A program made the position numbers and the translations under genes. The notes under the pieces are model-generated. The model made no database searches. It was not told the DNA's origin and saw nothing but the letters and a program-made list of their open reading frames with translations. A stretch of DNA of 7,508 nucleotides from JAEXNA01 sp050486105 (GTDB taxonomy: Bacteria > Vulcanimicrobiota > Xenobia > Xenobiales > JADMJV01), in contig JBJHCR010000307.1 of NCBI GenBank assembly GCA_050486105.1, positions 1 through 7,508 on the forward strand. Reading direction: 5' to 3'. This document shows positions 7,008-7,508 of this stretch, one piece after another (within the stretch, counting starts at the first letter, position 1; every line of letters begins with the position of its first letter).

Positions 7008-7355
7008 ATGACTGATAGTTCTCGATGGCTCCTTTTGGTGGAGGATGATCCTCTTTTTTCACGGATCTTTTGCAGATTTTGGACTTCTACCTACCCAGAG
7101 ATTCCCTGTCGCGTGGTGACTTCGCTCGAGTCTATGCGAGAGGTGCTCGAAAACTCGGATCTGAGGCCTGGGCTAATCGTATGCGACCGGCGACTGCCGG
7201 ACGGGTTCGCTCAGCCGGCAGACTTCAGTCCGGGAACGCCATTCGTTATTTGGAGCGCCGACTTGGGTCCATCTTACCGGACAAAACCTGTGGGCCGGCA
7301 AGAACTCGAGCAAGCGATTCAAGAATTTCGGAGTCAGTTTGACAGAAATGAGTAA
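7008..7355 (+). CDS. Stand-alone response regulator receiver domain, atypically short
   Basis: This is a single-domain CheY-like receiver with no output domain. It would accept phosphate from a histidine kinase and act by protein-protein contact, or serve in a phosphorelay. Strand beta1 ends in the acidic pair Asp13-Asp14 (LLLVEDDP). The phospho-acceptor is Asp60 in LIVCDRRLPDG, the switch Ser83 lies in VIWSA, and Lys93-Pro94 (TKPV) is the conserved lysine. The set is complete, so phosphorylation is plausible. The oddity is length: only 10 residues separate Ser83 from Lys93, against 22 in CheY, and 23 separate Asp60 from Ser83, against 30. Helix alpha4 therefore seems missing and alpha3 shortened. 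The ATG start is preceded by GAGTGGTGAGG (6996-7006); the GAGG lies too close, but GAGTGG is well placed. No kinase gene is in the window. Assignment to the receiver family is secure; signalling partner and output are unknown. Confidence 0.82.
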   Translation: MTDSSRWLLLVEDDPLFSRIFCRFWTSTYPEIPCRVVTSLESMREVLENSDLRPGLIVCDRRLPDGFAQPADFSPGTPFVIWSADLGPSYRTKPVGRQELEQAIQEFRSQFDRNE

Positions 7356-7358
7356 CTA

Positions 7359-7373
7359 GGGGGGCATTCCTCC
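7359..7373 (+). terminator. Weak hairpin after the receiver gene
   Basis: A G-run at 7359-7363 can pair with CCTCC at 7369-7373 (one G-T wobble) around a 5-base loop, starting 4 bases after the TAA. It is followed only by ATTTAAG, so it is a poor match to a Rho-independent terminator. A second small stem, AGAG 7379-7382 with CTCT 7387-7390, follows. Either could simply be chance structure. Confidence 0.25.
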
Positions 7374-7421
7374 ATTTAAGAGGTAGCTCTCTGATACTCA
7401 AGGAATAGGGCGCAAAGCGTT

Positions 7422-7508
7422 ATGAGCGGTCGTAAGATTACTGGGCTACCGATGCCGGATACCCCTAAAGAGGCTCCGAACGACTTTCATCTTTTGGTGG
7501 GGTCCATC
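7422..7508 (+). CDS. Possible start of an unidentified gene, cut by the window end
   Basis: An ATG at 7422 opens a frame of 29 codons that is still open at the last base, beginning MSGRKITGLPMPDTPKEAP and continuing NDFHLLVGSI. The start is the only usable one after an in-frame TGA at 7392, and AGGAATAGGG at 7401-7410 provides a purine-rich but rather distant ribosome site (11 bases). It lies 66 bases after the receiver gene on the same strand and could be cotranscribed with it. The fragment is too short to assign a family. It is uncertain that it is a gene at all. Confidence 0.42.
   Translation, partial: MSGRKITGLPMPDTPKEAPNDFHLLVGSI

Noticed and set aside
7070..7342. Second plus-strand frame of 90 aa inside the receiver gene
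   Set aside because: Arginine-rich, frame-shifted version of the receiver gene with no family motifs; the receiver frame carries the conserved Asp, Ser and Lys.

Overview
This 7.5 kb window is compact bacterial chromosome, probably from a deltaproteobacterium-like lineage such as Myxococcota, Bdellovibrionota or a relative. That placement is an inference. It rests on a moderately GC-rich base composition (judged by eye), the style of the type IIA topoisomerase subunits, and a class II photolyase. I see no insertion sequences, CRISPR arrays, tRNAs, rRNAs or phage genes.

Layout. Bases 1-66 may be the tail of an unidentified gene, followed by about 160 bases of leader. At 227-643 lies a YjbQ/UPF0047 protein (138 aa from a GTG start). 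After a 73-base gap comes a plus-strand cluster. It holds a ParC-like type IIA topoisomerase A subunit (717-3116), the matching ParE-like B subunit (3113-5017, 4-base GTGA overlap) and a class II cyclobutane pyrimidine dimer photolyase (5017-6432, 1-base TGATG overlap). The overlaps argue for one transcript with translational coupling.

Downstream, a 149-aa protein of unknown function is encoded on the minus strand (6422-6871), with a good ribosome binding site. Its 3' end overlaps the photolyase 3' end by 11 bases, and a possible terminator for it lies inside the photolyase gene. Across a divergent intergenic region, 7008-7355 encodes a stand-alone receiver domain that keeps its phosphorylation residues but looks too short to hold a normal helix alpha4. 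A further plus-strand reading frame starts at 7422 and runs off the window.

How they work together. The topoisomerase pair would form an A2B2 enzyme that passes one DNA duplex through another using ATP, most likely topoisomerase IV-type decatenation. The photolyase reverses UV dimers using light. Joining the two in one coupled cluster makes a genome-maintenance operon, although a functional link is only suggested by position. I found no clear new multi-gene system. The most unusual items are the shortened receiver domain, the topoisomerase-photolyase coupling and the unrecognised minus-strand gene.
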